Source: Pseudomonadota bacterium (lineage in GTDB: Bacteria; Pseudomonadota; Alphaproteobacteria; Rhizobiales; Hyphomicrobiaceae). From it: 64,000 nucleotides of DNA. The DNA lies in the NCBI GenBank assembly GCA_023405815.1, contig JAEXXM010000082.1:1-64000 (forward strand), written 5' to 3'. The notes below the pieces were generated by a model. It did not search any database. It was not told the DNA's origin and saw only the letters and a program-made list of their open reading frames with translations. Numbering within the stretch: the stretch's first letter is position 1; each line of letters opens with the position of its first letter. Position numbers and translations under genes: made by a program. Below, in pieces: positions 36,718-45,882 of the stretch.

Positions 36718-37365
36718 ATGCTCAAAGAAAGCACTCTCGATCCTGCCGACGCGCGCCTGCGCAAGGTAGTGCCGGCGGGCACCTATTTCCTCGATGTGGT
36801 GAAGAAGGGAGAGACGGTTCGGCTCGTCGATCTCGAGGGCAACCAGGCGGCGGATACGCTCTTCTTCAACGCCGATGACCCTCATGAGCGCTACTCGGCT
36901 GTGGACACGATCCGCGAGCAGGCAAACGTCTATATCGGTGTCGGCACGAACATTCTCTCTGATCTGTGCCGACCGATGCTGAAAGTGACCGCCGATACCG
37001 TCGGACGGCACGACACGCTGGGCGGCGCGTGCGCCACGGAAAGCAACACGGTGCGCTACGCGCTGGAAAAGAAGTCGATGCACGCGTGCCGGGACTCGTA
37101 CCTCCTGGCGGTCGCAGAGAACGAGCACCTCGGCCTCTCCAAGCGCGACATCGGACATAACATCAATTTCTTCATGAACGTGCCGATCACGCCGGACGGT
37201 GGACTGACCTTTGCCGACGGCGTTTCAGGTCCCGGAAAGTACGTCGAGATGCAGGCACTAATGAACGTCATCGTTCTGATCTCCAACTGCCCGCAGCTCA
37301 ATAACCCCTGCAACGCATACAACCCTACGCCGATAGAGGTCGTGGTCTGGGGCGAGGGGAGCTGA
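36718..37365 (+). CDS. Carboxyguanidine deiminase subunit, second paralog (DUF1989)
   Basis: A 215-residue paralog of the preceding protein. The shared pattern is GRHDTLGGACATESN, LRKVVPAGTYFLDVVKKGET and NCPQLNNPCNAYNPTPIEV. The two proteins form the carboxyguanidine deiminase pair described for urea carboxylase-associated genes. Start at 36718 has AAGGGA eight bases upstream; GTG at 36700 overlapping the preceding stop is an alternative. The carboxylase gene starts five bases after its stop. Confidence 0.85.
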   Translation: MLKESTLDPADARLRKVVPAGTYFLDVVKKGETVRLVDLEGNQAADTLFFNADDPHERYSAVDTIREQANVYIGVGTNILSDLCRPMLKVTADTVGRHDTLGGACATESNTVRYALEKKSMHACRDSYLLAVAENEHLGLSKRDIGHNINFFMNVPITPDGGLTFADGVSGPGKYVEMQALMNVIVLISNCPQLNNPCNAYNPTPIEVVVWGEGS

Positions 37366-37370
37366 GGCGC

Positions 37371-40300
37371 ATGTTCTCCAAAGTTCTGATTGCCAATCGC
37401 GGCGCGATCGCCACCCGCATTATCCGCACGCTCGACCGAATGGGCGTCAAGAGCGTTGCCGTCTATTCGGAGGCCGACCGGCATGCGGCGCACGTATCGG
37501 CCGCGGGCGAGGCGATTGCCATCGGGCCGGCTCCGGCAGCACAGAGCTATCTGCGCACCGACGTCATTCTCGAAGCAGCGCGCAGGACCGGCGCCGAAGC
37601 AATTCACCCGGGTTACGGCTTTCTCTCGGAGAATCCGGATTTCGCGGAGGCGTGCGAGGCGGCCGGCATTCGCTTCATCGGGCCGCGGCCGGAGCAGATG
37701 CGGGCGTTCGGCCTGAAGCACAAGGCGCGGGAGTTGGCGTCCAAAGCCAATGTGCCGCTGGCTCCAGGATCTGGGCTTATCCCCGATATTGCGAGCGCCA
37801 AGGCAGAGGCCGAACGCATCGGCTATCCCGTGATGCTGAAGAGCACAGCGGGCGGCGGCGGTATCGGCCTGCAGCTTGTGTCGAGGGCGGTTGATCTCGC
37901 GCCGACGTTCGAGCGCGTCGAGCGCTTGGCACGCAACAACTTCAAGGATGGCGGAATCTTCCTCGAGAAGTACGTGGCGCGGGGGCGTCACATCGAGGTG
38001 CAGATTTTTGGCGACGGGGAGGGCCGCGTCCTTGCTCTCGGCGAACGGGATTGCTCGGCCCAGCGGCGCAATCAGAAGGTGATCGAGGAGACGCCGGCGC
38101 CGGGTTTGTCCGACGCGACGCGCCAAGAGCTTTGGGCGACAGCTGTGCGACTTGGGGAGTCGGTCGGTTACGAGAGCGCAGGCACGGTCGAGTTCCTCTA
38201 CGACAGCGATACCGGAGCGTTCTATTTTCTCGAGGTCAACACGCGGCTGCAGGTCGAGCATGGCGTGACCGAGGAGGTGCTGGGCGTCGATCTCGTAGAG
38301 TGGATGGTGCGCCAGGCTGCGGGTGAGCTCGTGCTTCCCGGGCAAGCAGACATCAAGCCGCGTGGCGCCTCGATTCAAGTGCGCCTTTATGCCGAGGACC
38401 CTGGCCAGGATTTCCGTCCGAGCTCGGGGCTGCTGACGCACGTTGGATGGCCGGAGGGAACGCGTGTCGAGACGTGGGTTGCTAGCGGCACGGAGGTGAC
38501 GCCGTTCTACGACCCGATGTTGGCAAAGATCATCGCCAAGGGCGAGGATCGATCAGAGGCGCTAGAGAAGTTACGGCTTGCGCTGGGCGATACCGAGATC
38601 GCTGGGATCGAGACCAACCTCGCCTATCTTCGCGCGCTTGCTGCATCCGACGTGCTGGCGCGCGGCGAGATGCTGACGCGAACGCTCGCGGAGTTCAAAT
38701 ACCAGCCGGCGACCATCGAGGTCATCGCGCCGGGCACCCAGACGACGGTGCAGGACTGGCCAGGCCGGGTCGGCTATTGGAATGTCGGCGTCCCGCCGTC
38801 TGGTCCCATGGACGACCTATCGTTCCGTCTGGCAAACCGGATCGTCGGCAACGTGCCGGGCGCGCCGGGGCTGGAGGTGACGCTTTCAGGCCCGACGCTG
38901 AAGTTCAACGTCGGCGCTGTGATTTGTCTTGCAGGTGCCGAGGCTGCTGCGAGCATCGATGGCCGCGCGGTGAGGTACTACGAGGCGGTCGAGGTACGGG
39001 CCGGCGCGACGCTCACCGTCGGCACTGCGCAGACTTCCGGCGCACGCATCTATATTGCCGTGCGCGGTGGCATCGAGGTGCCCGCATATCTCGGCAGTGC
39101 TTCGACGTTTACGCTCGGCCGTTTCGGCGGCCATGGCGGGCGCGCGCTGCGGGCAGGTGACGTGCTGCACATCGGAGACGCGGCTGCATCGGGTGCTGCG
39201 ACGGCTCCACTCTCGGAGAAGCTCGTTCCGCGCATCGAACGCGAGTGGGAGATCGGCGTTCTTTATGGCCCGCACGGAGCCCCCGATTTCTTCACGGACG
39301 GCGACATCGAGACATTCTTCGCGACGGCGTGGGAGGTTCACTACAACTCGAACCGCACCGGCGTGCGCCTCATTGGTCCCAAGCCGCAGTGGGCCCGCAC
39401 CGATGGCGGGGAAGCCGGGCTGCATCCTTCGAACATCCACGACAACGCCTACGCGATCGGTGCGGTCGACTTCACGGGCGACATGCCTGTGGTGCTCGGC
39501 CCCGACGGGCCATCGCTCGGCGGCTTCGTCTGCCCGGTGACGATCGTCGCGGCAGAGCTGTGGAAGATGGGGCAGCTTCGCTCGGGCGACAAAGTGCGAT
39601 TCAAGCGTCTCAGCCCGGCGGAAGCCTACGAGCGCGAGGCCCGGCAGATCGCGCAGATCGAGACGCTGGCGCCTCTCGGCCCGCTGCCCAAGCCTGCCGC
39701 GGCGAAGCTGGGGGAAGACGATTGCATTGTTGGGATCAGGGAAGCGAGCGGGGAGCGGCCGCGAGTCGTCTACCGGCGCGCGGGCGACAAATATCTGCTC
39801 GTCGAATACGGGCCGATCGCGCTCGATCTCGAGCTGCGCTTCCGCGTGCACGTGCTGATGACGGAGCTCGAGGAGCTTCAGCTCGACGGCATCGTGGATC
39901 TCACTCCCGGCATCCGGTCCCTGCAAGTGCACTACGACAGCCGCGCGCTGCCGCTGGCGGAGTTGCTAGGGGAGCTTGCGCGCATCGAGGACGGGATGGG
40001 CGACATCGATGGCATCGAGCTGCCTTCGCGCATCGTCCACATGCCGCTATCCTGGGACGATGCGGCTACGCGGCTCGCGATCGAGAAGTACATGCAGTCG
40101 GTGCGCGCAGATGCTCCATGGTGTCCGTCGAACATCGAGTTCATACGCCGCATCAACGGGCTCGACAGCATCGAGGACGTGAAGAAGATCGTCTTCGATG
40201 CGAGCTATCTCGTTCTCGGCCTGGGCGACGTCTACCTCGGCGCGCCGGTGGCGACGCCCGTCGATCCGCGGCACCGGCTGGTGACGACTAAGTACAACCC

Positions 40301-40994
40301 GGCGCGAACGTGGACGCCGGAAAACGCCGTCGGCATCGGCGGCGCCTATCTCTGCGTCTATGGCATGGAGGGGCCCGGCGGCTACCAGTTCGTCGGCCGC
40401 ACGTGCCAAGTTTGGAATACGTACCGCACGACGCGGGAGTTCGTGCCGGGCCATCCTTGGCTGCTGCGGTTCTTCGATCAGATCAGGTTCTATCCGGTGG
40501 CGGCCAACGAACTGCTCGCATTCCGTGACGGCTTCCTCGATGGCAGGGTGGCGCTCAGCGTTACGCCGACCTCATTCAGCCTCGCAGACTATCGGGCGTT
40601 CCTGGCAGCAAATGTCGATGACATTCGCGAGTTCAAGAGCCGCCAGCAGTCGGCGTTCGAGGCAGAACGCGCTCGCTGGCAGTCGAGCGACCAGGCCGGT
40701 GCGGTTGCAGATTCGAGCCCGCCACCTGATTTCGGCGACGACGTGCTCGCCCCGGGTATGGCCGCGGTTCCTAGCCCCGTTCCGGGGAGCGTCTGGAAGC
40801 TCGCCGTCGAGCCGGGTGCGCGAGTTGCGGCGGGTGAGGTCCTGGTCGTGATCGAGTCGATGAAGATGGAGCTGTCGGTTGCCGCCGATCGCGACGGCAT
40901 CGTGCATGAGGTGCGCTGCACGGAAGGGCGGGCAGTCGCGCTGGGCCAGACGTTGATCGTGCTCGCCGAGGTGGCGGAAGAGGCGGCCCAATGA
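37371..40994 (+). CDS. Biotin-dependent guanidine/urea carboxylase
   Basis: A 1207-residue multidomain carboxylase. Residues 1-450 are a biotin carboxylase (GYGFLSENPDFAEAC, ATP-grasp loop GGGGIGLQLV). Residues about 460-1080 form the carboxyltransferase built from AHS2/AHS1 (KipA/KipI-like) halves, with HPSNIHDNAYAIGAVDFTGD. The biotin lysine is K1165 in ESMKMEL. It carboxylates urea or, in operons with the two DUF1989 proteins, guanidine, giving carboxyguanidine. The context favours guanidine. The active-site residue said to distinguish the two substrates was not located by eye. The fused amidolyase form is absent: hydrolase is a separate gene. Confidence 0.9.
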   Translation: MFSKVLIANRGAIATRIIRTLDRMGVKSVAVYSEADRHAAHVSAAGEAIAIGPAPAAQSYLRTDVILEAARRTGAEAIHPGYGFLSENPDFAEACEAAGIRFIGPRPEQMRAFGLKHKARELASKANVPLAPGSGLIPDIASAKAEAERIGYPVMLKSTAGGGGIGLQLVSRAVDLAPTFERVERLARNNFKDGGIFLEKYVARGRHIEVQIFGDGEGRVLALGERDCSAQRRNQKVIEETPAPGLSDATRQELWATAVRLGESVGYESAGTVEFLYDSDTGAFYFLEVNTRLQVEHGVTEEVLGVDLVEWMVRQAAGELVLPGQADIKPRGASIQVRLYAEDPGQDFRPSSGLLTHVGWPEGTRVETWVASGTEVTPFYDPMLAKIIAKGEDRSEALEKLRLALGDTEIAGIETNLAYLRALAASDVLARGEMLTRTLAEFKYQPATIEVIAPGTQTTVQDWPGRVGYWNVGVPPSGPMDDLSFRLANRIVGNVPGAPGLEVTLSGPTLKFNVGAVICLAGAEAAASIDGRAVRYYEAVEVRAGATLTVGTAQTSGARIYIAVRGGIEVPAYLGSASTFTLGRFGGHGGRALRAGDVLHIGDAAASGAATAPLSEKLVPRIEREWEIGVLYGPHGAPDFFTDGDIETFFATAWEVHYNSNRTGVRLIGPKPQWARTDGGEAGLHPSNIHDNAYAIGAVDFTGDMPVVLGPDGPSLGGFVCPVTIVAAELWKMGQLRSGDKVRFKRLSPAEAYEREARQIAQIETLAPLGPLPKPAAAKLGEDDCIVGIREASGERPRVVYRRAGDKYLLVEYGPIALDLELRFRVHVLMTELEELQLDGIVDLTPGIRSLQVHYDSRALPLAELLGELARIEDGMGDIDGIELPSRIVHMPLSWDDAATRLAIEKYMQSVRADAPWCPSNIEFIRRINGLDSIEDVKKIVFDASYLVLGLGDVYLGAPVATPVDPRHRLVTTKYNPARTWTPENAVGIGGAYLCVYGMEGPGGYQFVGRTCQVWNTYRTTREFVPGHPWLLRFFDQIRFYPVAANELLAFRDGFLDGRVALSVTPTSFSLADYRAFLAANVDDIREFKSRQQSAFEAERARWQSSDQAGAVADSSPPPDFGDDVLAPGMAAVPSPVPGSVWKLAVEPGARVAAGEVLVVIESMKMELSVAADRDGIVHEVRCTEGRAVALGQTLIVLAEVAEEAAQ

Positions 40995-42772
40995 TCCTAT
41001 CGCTCGACATCGCCTCGCTTTCGGCCACGTATGACAGCGGTACGCTCAAGCCGCAGGACGTGATCGGCGAGGTCTATGCCCGCATCCGCGCGCGCGGCGA
41101 GCGTCCGGTCTGGATCACGCTCGCAAGCGAGGATGTGGCGTGCGAGCGGGCGCGCACTGCGCCGCGTGGCCCGCTGTATGGCATCCCGTTCGCGGTCAAG
41201 GACAACATCGACGTCGCAGGGTTGCCGACGACGTGTGCGTGCCCGGAGTTTGCCTATACCCCCGACCGCTCGGCGACGGTTATAGAGCGGCTGGAAGCCG
41301 CGGGAGCCGTCCTGATCGGCAAGACGAACATGGACCAGTTCGCGACCGGGCTCGTCGGTACGCGCACGCCTTACGGGATCGCGTCGAGCGTGTTCAGCGA
41401 CAAGCATATCTCCGGTGGGTCGAGCTCGGGATCGGCGGTTGCGGTCGCGGCAGGGCTCGTTTCGTTTTCACTCGGAACCGACACGGCGGGATCGGGCCGG
41501 GTGCCGGCGGGGTTCAACAACATCGTCGGCTTGAAACCGACCAAGGGGCTCATCAGCACGCGCGGCGTTGTTCCGGCATGCCGCACGCAGGATGTCGTCT
41601 CGATTTTTGCCGGAACGGTCGGGGATGCGCACAAGGTGCTCGGCGCCGCTGCGGCGTTTGACGCAGAGGACGCCTATTCGCGGGTCCCGGCGCGGCCGAC
41701 AGCGCCCGAGGCGCTGCGGAAGGGGTTTCGCTTCGGTGTTCCTGCGGAGGGGCCGGACTTTCTCGGCGATGATGCGGCCTCTGCAATTTTCGATGAGGCC
41801 GTGAAGCGGCTCGAGGCGCTCGGCGGCGAACGCGTCGATATTGACTTTGTGCCGTTCCGCGAAGCGGCGCGGCTGCTCTACGAGGGGCCGTGGGTCGCGG
41901 AGCGGCTGGCGGCGATTGAAGAGTTCGCGCGCGCGCGACCCGAAGCCATCAACGACGTGGTGCGCGGCATCATCTGCGGGGCGGACAAAATCGATACCGT
42001 TTCCGCGTTCAAAGCGTTCTATCGACTTGCCGCGCTAACACGCGCAGCCGACCGCGTGTGGGCGAAGATGGATGTCATGCTGCTGCCGACGTCGGGCACC
42101 ATTTACACGATCGCCGATGTCCTCGCCGATCCGGTCAGGCTGAACTCCAATCTCGGCCTCACCACGAACTTCGTCAATCTGATGGATTTGTCGGCGTTGG
42201 CCGTCCCCGCCGGCTTCCGTGCGAACGGCTTGCCGTTCGGCGTCACGTTGGTTGGGCGAGCGTTCGAGGACGGCAAGCTTGCAACCATCGGTGACGCGCT
42301 GCATCGGGCATTGCCGGGGGCGAATATTGGGGGCACGGAAGTGCCGCTGCCAGAAGCGAGCCGAGTGTCGCCAAAGACGGTGGCAGAGGGATATCGCGTG
42401 GCCGTCGTCGGTGCGCACCTCAGGGGGCAGCCACTCAACGGGCAGCTCGTCGAGCGGAAGGCGCGGCTCATCGAAACGACGCGCACCGCGCCGGGCTACA
42501 GCTTCTATGCGCTGCCCGGCACGGTACCTCCGAAGCCGGGCCTCGTGTTCGACGGAACGGGGCGTGGGGGCATCGAAGTCGAGATATGGGAGATGGATGC
42601 GGCCGGCTTCGGCTCGTTCGTCGGTCTCATCCCGTCGCCGCTCGGCATCGGCACGGTGCAGCTCGCCGACGGCAGCGGCGTCAAAGGCTTTCTGTGCGAG
42701 GCGCACGCCATCGCGGGGGCGGAGGACATCACCGCCTTTGGCGGCTGGCGCGCCTGGCTCGCCAGCAAATAA
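40991..42772 (+). CDS. atzF: Allophanate hydrolase
   Basis: A 593-residue two-domain enzyme. The amidase-signature domain has K70 (PFAVKDN), the cis-serine in GGSSSGS (142-148) and the nucleophile S168 in DTAGSGR. The C-terminal domain (about 460-593) is the decarboxylating allophanate hydrolase C-domain with GGWRAWL near the end. It converts allophanate to ammonia and CO2, the last step for urea or guanidine carboxylation. The start overlaps the carboxylase stop by four bases (ATGA). It ends the operon. Confidence 0.9.
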   Translation: MILSLDIASLSATYDSGTLKPQDVIGEVYARIRARGERPVWITLASEDVACERARTAPRGPLYGIPFAVKDNIDVAGLPTTCACPEFAYTPDRSATVIERLEAAGAVLIGKTNMDQFATGLVGTRTPYGIASSVFSDKHISGGSSSGSAVAVAAGLVSFSLGTDTAGSGRVPAGFNNIVGLKPTKGLISTRGVVPACRTQDVVSIFAGTVGDAHKVLGAAAAFDAEDAYSRVPARPTAPEALRKGFRFGVPAEGPDFLGDDAASAIFDEAVKRLEALGGERVDIDFVPFREAARLLYEGPWVAERLAAIEEFARARPEAINDVVRGIICGADKIDTVSAFKAFYRLAALTRAADRVWAKMDVMLLPTSGTIYTIADVLADPVRLNSNLGLTTNFVNLMDLSALAVPAGFRANGLPFGVTLVGRAFEDGKLATIGDALHRALPGANIGGTEVPLPEASRVSPKTVAEGYRVAVVGAHLRGQPLNGQLVERKARLIETTRTAPGYSFYALPGTVPPKPGLVFDGTGRGGIEVEIWEMDAAGFGSFVGLIPSPLGIGTVQLADGSGVKGFLCEAHAIAGAEDITAFGGWRAWLASK

Positions 42773-42787
42773 GGGCCGCGAAGCGAT

Positions 42788-43273
42788 CTACTTGGCGAGC
42801 AGCGACTGCAGGGCGCCGTCGGCTTCCAGCTTGTCCTTCACCTTCTGTGGGATGGGGTAGAGGACGCCCTCGCCTTCGAGCATGTGCTTGCCGTCCTTGT
42901 CCTCGACCCAGCAGGAGAAGATGACGTTCTTGTCGCCCTTTTCCTTGATCATGGCGACCGCGGTGTAGGTCTCATTCAACTGCACGGGCGCGAGGAACTT
43001 CACGTTCTGGGCGCCCCAGATGGCGCCGAGGCCAGGCATGTCCATGCCGAAGATGCCGGAGAATTTGGCGAGCGAAATCATGCCGTGGGCGATACGGTTC
43101 TTGAATACCGTGCCCTTCGCGTATTCCTCATCGAAGTGCGCCGGGTTGAAGTCGCCTGAGATCTCCGCGAACTTCTGCACGTCGGCATCGCTGATCGAAT
43201 AGTCGAGGCGGAACGTATCGCCCACGTTGAGGTCATTAAGGCTCTGGCAGGCGCGCGGCAGCGGGTTGGTCAT
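42788..43273 (-). CDS. MaoC-family (R)-enoyl-CoA hydratase
   Basis: A 161-residue hot-dog-fold dehydratase. The catalytic Asp/His pair is in GDFNPAHFDEEYA followed by NRIAHGMISL. It probably hydrates enoyl-CoA to (R)-3-hydroxyacyl-CoA, supplying monomers for storage polyester or lipid turnover. It is a single gene convergent with atzF (15-base gap). A PHB link is suggested only by the 3-hydroxybutyrate genes 4 kb away. Confidence 0.87.
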   Translation of the reverse strand: MTNPLPRACQSLNDLNVGDTFRLDYSISDADVQKFAEISGDFNPAHFDEEYAKGTVFKNRIAHGMISLAKFSGIFGMDMPGLGAIWGAQNVKFLAPVQLNETYTAVAMIKEKGDKNVIFSCWVEDKDGKHMLEGEGVLYPIPQKVKDKLEADGALQSLLAK

Positions 43274-43672
43274 GGGGCATTCCTCGGCGGTGCTTCTATT
43301 GATCCACTATTTCACGGTGGCTCCCGCCGCGCATCACGAAGTGTGCTGCCGGTCGGAGGTGATGCAACTCAGAGATGGTGCGTGAGCCGTGTGTGTGTCG
43401 GCTCGCTGCCGCGACTTGTCGAGAATCCTACAGATTTGTGTCGACGGTATTGGCGGACTCCGATGCCAGCCAAAGCGGCTGTGCCTAAATTCGCGGCGGA
43501 TGCCTAGCTCTTCTCCGTCCTCAAGACGGCACTTATGCGGTTGCAGGGTCGCGCGGCGAGTTGACGCCCAGGCACGAGGGGCGGTGGCACTTATGTTGCA
43601 GCGCAATGGTCCCGGCTCGACCCGAGTTTTAGCGAGCCCCCACGACGAGCTGCACAATCGGGAAAGACACGC
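43274..43672. other. Divergent 400-base intergenic region
   Basis: Between the minus-strand hydratase and plus-strand ahpC. Overlapping small frames lack family signals and are taken as noise. It must hold both promoters. Nothing resembling an OxyR quadruple site was recognised with confidence. Confidence 0.5.
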
Positions 43673-44236
43673 ATGGCGCTTATCAACACCAAGATCAAAC
43701 CGTTCAAGGCGAAGGCCTACAAGATGGGCAAGTTCATCGACGTGTCGGATGCCGACATCGCGGGGAAATGGGCGGTTTTCTTCTTCTATCCGGCGGACTT
43801 CACGTTCGTGTGCCCGACCGAGCTCGGCGATCTCGCAGATTACCATGCCGAGCTGAAGAAGCTGGGCGTCGAGGTCTTCTCAGTCTCGACCGACACGCAT
43901 TTCACGCACAAGGCGTGGCACGACAGCTCCGACACCATCGGCAAGATCCAATACGCGATGATTGGTGATCCGACCGGCACGATCACGCGCAACTTCGACG
44001 TGATGCGCGACGGTGAAGGCCTGGCCGACCGCGGCACCTTCGTCATCGACCCCGACGGCGTCATTCAGCTCATGGAGGTCACCGCCGAGGGTATCGGCCG
44101 CGACGCCAAGGAGCTGGTGCGAAAGATCAAGGCAGCGCAGTACGTGCGCAATCACCCCGGCGAGGTCTGCCCGGCGAAGTGGAAGGAGGGCGAGAAGACC
44201 CTCGCGCCGTCGCTGGAGCTCGTCGGCAAGATCTGA
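43673..44236 (+). CDS. ahpC: Alkyl hydroperoxide reductase, peroxiredoxin subunit
   Basis: A 187-residue typical 2-Cys peroxiredoxin. The peroxidatic cysteine is C47 in FTFVCPTELGDL and the resolving cysteine is C166 in GEVCPAKWKEG. It reduces organic peroxides, peroxynitrite and H2O2 and is recycled by AhpF, encoded next. Length is standard. A perfect palindromic hairpin follows the stop codon, which may favour higher AhpC than AhpF levels. Confidence 0.95.
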   Translation: MALINTKIKPFKAKAYKMGKFIDVSDADIAGKWAVFFFYPADFTFVCPTELGDLADYHAELKKLGVEVFSVSTDTHFTHKAWHDSSDTIGKIQYAMIGDPTGTITRNFDVMRDGEGLADRGTFVIDPDGVIQLMEVTAEGIGRDAKELVRKIKAAQYVRNHPGEVCPAKWKEGEKTLAPSLELVGKI

Positions 44237-44244
44237 GGTGCGGT

Positions 44245-44266
44245 GCCTCCCGCAATTGCGGGAGGC
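44245..44266 (+). terminator. Perfect intercistronic palindrome between ahpC and ahpF
   Basis: A 22-base perfect palindrome (GCCTCCCGC, AATT, GCGGGAGGC) begins eight bases after the ahpC stop. It folds as a 9-base GC-rich stem with a four-base loop. No T-tract follows, so it is more likely an attenuator or mRNA-stabilising hairpin than a full stop. It could lower AhpF relative to AhpC. Confidence 0.6.
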
Positions 44267-44302
44267 CGCTACCGCTCGCGATCCATCGTTCCGGAGCCAG
44301 AA

Positions 44303-45880
44303 ATGCTCGATGAATCTCTCAAGACCCAGCTCAAGGCATATTTGGAGCGGCTGACCCGACCCGTCGACATCACGGCAACGGTCAGCGACGCGCCAAAGTC
44401 AGCCGAGACGATGGAGCTTCTGGGCGAGATCGCGGAGCTATCCGACAAGATCACGTTAAAGGATGATGGTGCCGATGCGCGGCGCCCTTCGTTCTCGCTG
44501 ATGAGCCCGGGCGAAGACATCTCGCTGACGTTCGCGGGACTGCCGATGGGGCACGAGTTCACGTCGCTCGTTCTGGCGCTGTTGCAGGTGGGCGGATATC
44601 CACCGAAGGTCGAGCAGGCGATCATCGATCAGATCCGCAGCCTGAAAGGCGACTTCGCCTTCGAGACCTACTTCTCGCAGTCGTGCCAGAACTGCCCCGA
44701 TGTGGTTCAGGCTCTGAACTTGATGGCGGTGCTCAATTCCCGTGTGCAGCATACGGCGATCGACGGGACGGACTTCCAGGCGGAGGTCGAGGCGCGCCAG
44801 GTGATGAGCGTTCCGAGCATGTATCTCAACGGGCAGTTGTTCGGCCAAGGGCGGATGAGCCTGGAAGAGATCCTGGCGAAGCTTGACAGCTCCGCAGCCG
44901 AAAAGGAGGCGGCCAGGATCGACGCGAAGGAGACCTTCGACGTTCTCGTCATCGGGGGCGGCCCGGCCGGGGCCGCGGCAGCAATCTATGCCGCGCGCAA
45001 GGGAATTCGCACCGGCATCGTGGCGGAGCGCTTCGGCGGTCAGGTGCTCGATACGATGGCGATCGAGAACCTGATATCGGTACAGCATACAGAAGGACCG
45101 AAGCTCGTTCAGGCGCTCGAGGCGCACGTGCGGGAGTATGAGGTCGACATCATGAACCTGCAGAAAGCGAAGGCGATCTCACGCGACCGCGAGTTGCTCG
45201 AGGTCGGACTGGAGAGCGGCGCCTCGCTGCGGGCGAAGGCGGTCATCCTGTCGACGGGCGCGCGCTGGCGGCAGATGGAAGTGCCGGGCGAAGCGGAGTA
45301 CCGCAACAAGGGCGTGACCTACTGCCCGCATTGCGACGGCCCGCTGTTCAAGGGCAAGCGCGTCGCCGTAATCGGCGGCGGCAACTCGGGCGTCGAGGCG
45401 GCGATCGATCTTGCCGGGCTTGCGGCGCACGTGACGCTGATCGAGTTCGACAACAAGCTGCGCGCCGACGATGTGCTGCAACGCAAGCTGAAGAGCCTCG
45501 GCAACGTCGATATCGTCCTCTCCGCCCAGACGACGGAGGTGAAGGGAGACGGTGCCCGCGTGACGGGCCTGACATTCAAGCAACGCACCACCGGCAAGGA
45601 GCGCGAGCTGGCGGTCGAGGGGATATTCGTGCAGATCGGCCTGCTGCCAAACACCGAATGGCTGAAGGGGAGCGTAGACCTCACGCCCCGCGGCGAAATC
45701 AAGGTGGACGATCACGGTGCCACATCCGCCGAGGGCATCTTCGCGGCAGGCGACTGCACCACGGTGCCTTACAAGCAGATCGTCATCGCCATGGGTGAAG
45801 GCGCCAAGGCTTCGCTCGCGGCCTTCGACTACCTCATTCGCGCCACTGCTCCCGCCGAGCCGGAAGCCGAAGCAGCGTAA
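44303..45880 (+). CDS. ahpF: Alkyl hydroperoxide reductase, flavoprotein subunit
   Basis: A 525-residue flavoprotein that reduces AhpC with NAD(P)H. The N-terminal domain carries a CxxC (SCQNCPD, near 130), and the thioredoxin-reductase-like part has GGGPAG, the redox pair CPHC and the NAD motif GGGNSG. The start at 44303 (MLDESLK) follows GGAG at six bases; a longer frame from 44243 is not supported. The end is only two bases from the convergent transporter stop. Confidence 0.93.
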   Translation: MLDESLKTQLKAYLERLTRPVDITATVSDAPKSAETMELLGEIAELSDKITLKDDGADARRPSFSLMSPGEDISLTFAGLPMGHEFTSLVLALLQVGGYPPKVEQAIIDQIRSLKGDFAFETYFSQSCQNCPDVVQALNLMAVLNSRVQHTAIDGTDFQAEVEARQVMSVPSMYLNGQLFGQGRMSLEEILAKLDSSAAEKEAARIDAKETFDVLVIGGGPAGAAAAIYAARKGIRTGIVAERFGGQVLDTMAIENLISVQHTEGPKLVQALEAHVREYEVDIMNLQKAKAISRDRELLEVGLESGASLRAKAVILSTGARWRQMEVPGEAEYRNKGVTYCPHCDGPLFKGKRVAVIGGGNSGVEAAIDLAGLAAHVTLIEFDNKLRADDVLQRKLKSLGNVDIVLSAQTTEVKGDGARVTGLTFKQRTTGKERELAVEGIFVQIGLLPNTEWLKGSVDLTPRGEIKVDDHGATSAEGIFAAGDCTTVPYKQIVIAMGEGAKASLAAFDYLIRATAPAEPEAEAA

Positions 45881-45882
45881 GC

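Noticed and set aside
43389..43856. Small plus-strand frame before and over ahpC
   Set aside because: Overlaps ahpC in another frame and shows no family signature.
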